64,000 nt of DNA from Ophiura sarsii (lineage: Eukaryota; Echinodermata; Ophiuroidea; Amphilepidida; Ophiuridae): NCBI GenBank assembly GCA_035610835.1, contig CM069452.1:8017109-8081108 (forward strand), in the 5' to 3' direction. The notes under the pieces were generated by a model. It was not told the DNA's origin and did not search any database. It worked only from the letters and a program-made list of their open reading frames with translations. Positions 58,685-64,000 of this stretch are shown piece after piece; within the stretch, counting starts at the first letter, position 1; each line of letters opens with the position of its first letter. The position numbers and the translations under genes were made by a program.

Positions 58685-58925
58685 GGCCTCCCCCTGTTCG
58701 ACAGTTTTAGTCTCTTAGGAACAGGGGGTTAAAATTTTTGGTGTGACTAGGAACTGCCAGCGAAGTTTATTTCTTTTGTAAAAACTACCCTGGCTGTTCT
58801 TGACACCAAAGCACCGTCACCTCTGCGAGGGAGGTGGCACCCCTCGGGTGATCGAACGGCCTAATAAAGAATAGACGGGCGTACACCAGCGACCAGAGTG
58901 GCGAATACAATACATGTAGGGTCTA
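58685..58925 (-). pseudogene. Degenerate duplicate of the Gag-like first exon
   Basis: On the minus strand it aligns with 58370-58623. Both encode a version of RSPEG-HLPR-GDGA, but this copy has an in-frame stop and diverged flanks. It shows an old tandem duplication at the 5' end of the gene. Confidence 0.55.
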
Positions 58926-59520
58926 TTATATAACAGATAAACTCTAGAAATGTGTAAAGGTATGGCTAGGGAGGGAAAGGAAAAACGGAAAACTAGGAGG
59001 TTTAGAAAACAGATCTACCTCTGGTCTATGTCTAGTTAAAGCCTTTGGAGGGGAAAAGACAATGGCTGCCGTACTGCACAAATACATCCCAAAAAGCGGC
59101 CGGTAAATCGGCGTCTAGCTTGCAAAAGTTATTACTGGAACAACGGTGGTGTATATATCGGGATGAATGAAGGTTCCCCTCTGGTAGGGGTAGTATACAC
59201 GGTAGTACTTCATAGTAGAATGAATGTAAACAAAGGGAATCAGACTGAAGAGGATTTACCTTATAAATACTATAGTATACAACCTGACTAAGTTAGTTTT
59301 GGGTCTGATCTTAGGTATAGACTTGGGAGGGGAAATGACAATTTTAGCTGCTCAATCTCCTCCCAGAATGAGTTCGGTTTATCCGAGTCCAGCTACATCT
59401 ATTATAATCTTGAACATCTACGATGTACATAACAAGATGACGTCGGCAATACCTCATGATTAAACACAAAGGGAAACAGGTTGTAGAAAATGAATACAAT
59501 GAGTCATAAAGAATCAAATA

Positions 59521-59960
59521 AATCAGTATAATAACCATAATACGTAATGATAAATATTCGTCCGTCGACCCTCGGCGTGAAATTAATCAGTATAAAAATC
59601 ATAATACGTAATGAGAAGAAATGTCCTTCGTTTCTCGGCGTGAAATAAACTATTTAATTAAATCAAGTCGGGAACCGACATGCGGGGTACTCTAAACAGT
59701 TACAGTAGCATGAGCATAGGACAATCGGGGTCACATAGGTCATCAAGAATCAATTTTTAATCAGTATAACAACAAAATAACAATATTTATAATCTGTTTT
59801 ATACCCGTCGTATATGTCTATAATATCTATAAAACAACAATAAGACGTAATGAAAATATGTCCGTCGTTCCTCGGCGTGATCGGGAAACAACTCACATGC
59901 GGGATACTTTAAACAGTTGCATGCATTCATAAGGACAAATCGGAGTCACATAGGTCATAT
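59521..59960. repeat. Diverged direct repeats near the right end of the large element
   Basis: The text around AATCAGTATAA, ATACGTAATGA and CCTCGGCGTGA recurs three times (about 59521, 59587 and 59763-59880). GGTCACATAGGTCAT-type text follows twice. These may be sub-terminal binding sites, or simply tandem growth. Confidence 0.6.
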
Positions 59961-60717
59961 AAATATATATATAAACATTATAATATATAATACAATAACA
60001 AAATATAACCGGCCTCCGAAGCAATAGAAGAGAATTCGACAGTCCCGATCAATGGGTCACGAATTCGACGACACTAACTTGCCGCCATTTTGAATGACAA
60101 TTTGGAACGAACTCGTCGTAGCAAAAATAAAAAAGGGGCTGTAAATCTCGTATTCTGAAAATACGAAATTTACCAAAACATCTCAGATGAATTACGATCT
60201 ATATGCTAAACAATATGCTTGACATTATTGATAACTGAGCCTTACTTAAGGGCTCAAATACTTGGTCAATCTTACCCACTCGGCGAACAAACGTCTATCT
60301 GGGTTGACACAAGAAAATTTAGAGGGTGTTGCCAGTTTTTATCACGTAAATGCGGTTGCCTAGATGGGGACTGGGAGAACTATATTTGGTATATCCATGA
60401 GGGAAGGGGCAAAATACGATCTGTTAGACTTTTGCTTGGTATGATAATCTACTTGAGAGATTATTGCAAATGTGAAACTGATGGGGATTGGGAATAATTA
60501 TAATGTAATAAATTATAATATTAATCTTCCTTACACACAGTTTAAAATCATCATACTACATGTAGCCCTGGTGTTCGCTAGTAAACCTGTGAAATATATC
60601 ATAGAATGTGTTATAGTAAAGGGTGTCTTAAATTAAAAACATAAAGTTAACTTACTGCCATCACTTTTCTCTATAAACCCGCTTCCAGTGTATCCTGAAT
60701 AAGGCAACAACAACAAC

Positions 60718-61082
60718 AAATTGTTGTGTTGTCTGAAGTGGGAAAAATCGGAAAGTCGGGTCAGTCGGTCAATTTTTTTTCTTCTTTTTTTAAATTCTTT
60801 TTTTCTTCATGTTTACATTGACATGTCAGATCAGATTATTTATGCATTTCAGCCAGGGATTTAAATAGCAAACCATGTCGAGGTATTCAATGTGAGCTAC
60901 TGTAGTCGTTATTTTGGATGGATATGTTTTATATGCTATAAGAAACAGTTGAAAAGGAAGTTCAAGGTAGAGTTTGGCTAAAAAACGTGAGGCTTAAACA
61001 AATTTTTAAAAATTAAAAATTAAAAAAACGACCCGACTTTTCTGAATTTTACAGTCGGTCGCTGAGGGCAACACAACAATTT
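60718..61082. mobile_element. Foldback MITE in copy D
   Basis: Inverted ends AAATTGTTGTGTTG and CAACACAACAATTT, with a second inner inverted pair GAAAGTCGGGTC / GACCCGACTTTTC. Length is about 365 bases. The target duplication is obscured by CAA repeats on the left. It is non-coding. Confidence 0.6.
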
Positions 61083-61483
61083 ATTTTTCTTGGCCTAAGC
61101 AGCACCCAAAATGATAGGGTGGAAGGGGGAAAACAGTACTCAAAATAAACAGTCTTAGAAACATGAATTATGTCTTCTTTTTACATTTCCACATATCAGC
61201 TCGGTCGATGACGTCATTTAAATCAATGTGAAAGCATGAGCTTGGGATGGGATTTTGCATAATAATTCGTAGTATTTAGGACTGTTAGGGTTAACATGCC
61301 AAATCTTGTTTCAAAAAGTCATATGTACATGTACATCATGTACATGAGTACAACAAACATGCCTATTCTTAGTACAGTCATCTTAGCCACTAGTGCACTG
61401 TTGACCCTTACCCACAACAAACGGCTTTAAATTGTATCAGTAACTTGCCTCGCAACATGTCAAGCTATTTAACCCTTATAAAT

Positions 61484-61773
61484 CCCTAACCTTCCCAGGC
61501 ACTATGATTAACTACGGCCAAAAACAATCTCCATGCGCATGCTACAGCATTGATTCAATGACTTCATCGTCCGAGCTGATATGTATGTGGGTACAAAATC
61601 ACTGCCCAAGGCAGCTTTGGCAGCTTAGCTCAGTGGTTAGTGATGCGGCGGTGGTGTGCAGAGGGTCTGGGGATGAAATCCTGGGAGTTTCGCGGCGATT
61701 CGCTGGGTAAAAAAATCATACTTTGTCCCCCTCCCCCGGTTTCCACACAAAATCATAACCGGGCTGATTAGGG
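61484..61773 (+). mobile_element. CCCTAAC-ended MITE with tRNA-like core, copy 3
   Basis: 290 bases with ends CCCTAAC and TTAGGG. TTAA follows on the right, while the left flank is imperfect (TAAAT). The architecture matches copies 1 and 2: an ACTGCCCA-containing stem region, a tRNA-like stretch (61619-61692), then a CCCCC/GGTTTCCACA block and the right end. It is diverged in sequence, so the family is old. Confidence 0.6.
61619..61692 (+). other. tRNA-like RNA polymerase III head
   Basis: Box-A-like TTAGCTCAGTGGTTAG and box-B-like GGGATGAAATCC at tRNA spacing. The acceptor stem does not pair well, so this is a tRNA-derived element head and not a tRNA gene. Confidence 0.6.
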
Positions 61774-62090
61774 TTAATGCATGATATGTGTGCCTCCTTT
61801 GTGTGGTGAGTAGATCAAGATATTTATGACACCGTTTCAGAATCCAGGATTACATAGCGGTGTGAATTCCTCCTTCTATTCTATATAATGTAAAGAATAT
61901 ATCATCAATAATCATGACTTCATAAGGATGCATTGAGAATGATTTCAAAGGTTAAGTTCACACATTCCTTCCACTTCACCACATTATTTGACATACATAT
62001 TCATGATTACAGAGTGGTTTTCGATTACTGAAATCATGAAATACTTCAAATCCCACATCTATGACACAGTATCAAGAGAAGTCAAATACT

Positions 62091-63471
62091 CTCGCACAAT
62101 CACCTGGATGTGTAGTTATAATGACAAATCAAATATTACAATTCTGTAGCATGGACATTAAAATAGAGCTAGATAAATTTCATATATAATATTAATAACC
62201 ACATCTGCAAAATCTCAATCAAGAATTAATATATATGGCAACTGCTATCTGTATCAAAAGGTAGCCTACATACAGGATGAGTTAAAACCTGCAATAGTGG
62301 AAAACAGCCATCTGGAAGTTTGATCAATTGTAAACGTTGCAAGAATGACATTATTTGTCATAACTTTATGTATGTGTCCACGAGATTTAAAGAAACCTAC
62401 ACACATGTTGATGGATACTTGTTTCAAAATAACCCGCTCACACTCGTGCGCTCCAGCTCCCTTTTACCATTTGTATTGAGTTTTGATCATGGCATGAACG
62501 TCAGAAAAGTAATCGAGGTTCAAATTGCAAAGACAATGAAACAAAGCAACTCATCGCAATCTGGCGAGAGCCTGACATTTAGGCAAAGATCGACACCAAG
62601 AAAGGCTCCAAAAAGTTGGTGTTGGACGAGATCGCCAGCACGAAGTGTCAGGCAGCGATCAATTTTTTGTTTTTAAATACACGATCGGGCAAGGCTAGGT
62701 TAACTTTTGCTTGCCCAATTATGCATGAATAATATTGCAATATTTTTAAGACTTAGAAAATGGTATTGATGGGTCAGATTTCTTGCCGATTATGCCATTT
62801 TGTGCCATCATTATTTGGACAATTGGTAGCAAACTACACAATCGCCATTTTCCCTTCCCATCATGCAATAGCCGCTATCTTCAACTGACCTAAATCATCA
62901 TTACACATGCGTTGTGACCGTGGGAAAGGTCCATTTTACCATTTTTAATTTCTTTCAGATTTTTTCGACTTTCCAAGCCCGAAAAAATGATGTCATGCAA
63001 ATAAATAGAGACCACATGTTTTGATTCGAGATAACTCGAGATTTCCAGAGATCTTGCTAAATCGCCACTCTTGCCCGGCTCAAAACATGTGCATTAAGTC
63101 TTCGATCGCCAAAATTGCGGTGTCTGATGGCAAGGTTCTTATTTTTATGAATGAAAACCTACGAGCGGCATTGTTTTATTTATTAAATAATAACGGAAGG
63201 GAATTAATGAAGGAATAATGGTGTACATCTTTGTGTTTCATTACAAAGGTAAAACTGACTACAAACTTAGGATATTATTGCCAAATTGGCGACTTTATTA
63301 TGCTTTCTTGTGGATTGCCCGATCGGGCACCATGTCCTTGTGTTCAGCTAGTCCGGACAAAATAATGATTGCCCCGGGCTATCGGACAGGCAATTTGTCG
63401 CAGCCTGCGAAGTGTGCAACAGATACTTAGCACACTTCACAATTAAAGACCTAAAGAAAAAATAATAAAGG
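62091..63471. other. Sequence unrelated to the tandem unit; no gene recognised
   Basis: Copy D is left at about 62090 and unit sequence resumes at 63472 at a different point of the unit. The intervening 1.4 kb has a 118-codon plus-strand frame (62320-62676, non-standard start) whose product is lysine/arginine/serine-rich at its end and resembles nothing I know. The motif GCCCGATCGGGC-type text recurs near 62683 and 63318. An insertion is likely but its ends are not visible. Confidence 0.4.
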
Positions 63472-63812
63472 CTACTCGTTATTGTTTGAGGATAATAGTT
63501 AGAGGTAAATGTCGTCTGCTAAAGTTTGAAGTGAATAATCTGTCTTTTTTAAATAGTCATCTGCTTAAAAGGATTGTTAAGACTATTATGTAGTCTGCTA
63601 AGGATCCATCAAACAAATTACGTTCGACACGAGGGAACTTTATACACGAGCCAGCCAGGAAATGCTGTCACATTGTAACGCTGGCTTTAGGTGTCATCTT
63701 GTAAAATGTGAATGCAACTAAGTTATAAAGCAGTGGCTAGCGGGTGGATGCTGAAATTCTTGTACATATTGTAAAATGTGTCGCATTTGCTCATGCCATT
63801 GTGCTCACTGTA
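63472..63812. repeat. Segmental duplication, fragment E
   Basis: 341 bases matching copy A about 1030-1350 and its counterparts in B, C and D, in the same orientation. It is cut off on both sides by unrelated sequence. The last 188 bases of the window (63813-64000) show no feature. Confidence 0.85.
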
Positions 63813-64000
63813 TGGGACAAAACATTGCATCCTTTTGCCTCACAGCTTTCTCAGGAAGATTTTCTCCTATTTTCCCCAAAAGAAATCTTAGTGTTTTGAA
63901 TATATCTTTTTGCTCTGCATTTTTCAACTTGGTCTGTTTTCCCTCCCCTTTCAATTTGGACATAGCAAGCAACCCTCAACAAATTCAGATACACCATAAA

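Larger units (their letters stand above)
53141..60514 (-). mobile_element. 7.4-kb inverted-end element with Gag-like gene
   Basis: Perfect inverted ends of about 50 bases, AATTTATTACATTATAATTA inward through CCCAATCCCCATCAG, bound a 7374-base segment with base composition unlike its neighbours. On the minus strand it carries a broken Gag-like gene (about 56375-58623) and a 5S rRNA-like sequence (56144-56264). No reverse transcriptase, transposase or tyrosine recombinase was found. Inverted ends plus a DIRS-like Gag suggest a DIRS-type retrotransposon that has lost its enzymes. A non-autonomous DNA transposon that captured a gene is the alternative. The target duplication is not clear. Confidence 0.55.
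38394..62090. repeat. Segmental tandem duplication, copy D
   Basis: Fourth copy, collinear with C but enlarged by a BEL/Pao retrotransposon, a 7.4-kb inverted-end element and several MITEs. The ancestral sequence can be followed at 38394-45480, 51809-52770, about 60520-60650, about 61290-61480 and 61774-62080. It contains short private duplications, for example of the text around AAGACTATTATGTAGTC (39501 and 39538), and G/C runs at 38850-38868 and 38988-39000. I see no host gene. Confidence 0.75.

Noticed and set aside
61619..61692. Functional tRNA gene
   Set aside because: A and B boxes are present, but the acceptor stem and anticodon arm do not fold properly, and it lies inside an inverted-end element.
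62320..62676. 118-codon plus-strand frame
   Set aside because: Non-ATG start, no similarity that I recognise and no paralogous copy to test conservation. Left as unassigned sequence.

Overview
This is eukaryotic DNA, most likely from a marine invertebrate animal. A deuterostome such as an echinoderm or hemichordate is my guess, but no host gene is present to settle it. The window is AT-rich and packed with transposable elements. It shows no bacterial gene organisation, and most apparent open reading frames are products of low-complexity or tandem repeats. No intact host protein-coding gene was recognised.

The framework is a tandem array of a largely non-coding segment of about 10 kb. The order is copy A (1-10456), B (10457-21450), C (21451-38393), D (38394-about 62090, swollen by insertions) and a fragment E (63472-63812). 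Most length differences between copies come from transposon insertions, from expansion of a 42-bp minisatellite (B and C) and from smaller internal tandem duplications (C). Because the copies are paralogous, an uninserted copy often serves as the empty site. That fixes the boundaries and target-site duplications of many elements: hAT-like (8-9 bp), TA-type, TTAA-type and three-base TTA/TAA types.

The main transposons are as follows. (1) A very young BEL/Pao LTR retrotransposon (45605-51808). Its 387-bp LTRs differ at one site. It encodes one long open protein that joins Gag and protease directly to the tail of the integrase, so reverse transcriptase, RNase H and the integrase core have been lost in frame. 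(2) A 7.4-kb element with inverted ends (53141-60514). It carries a frameshifted Gag-like protein, tentatively DIRS-like, followed on the same strand by a full-length but diverged 5S rRNA-like sequence. (3) A nest at 27990-30386: a TTAA-flanked miniature element with a tRNA-like core was hit by a hAT-like element that itself contains two further hAT-like insertions. (4) Several foldback/MITE elements.

The best candidates for something undescribed are the family of TTAA-flanked, CCCTAAC-ended miniature elements. They carry a tRNA-like core, and two copies have a hairpin whose stem shows compensatory base changes. The 5S-linked inverted-end element and the in-frame BEL deletion derivative follow. 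Copies C and D also share a possible decayed terminal exon (27134-27301 and 43916-44087).
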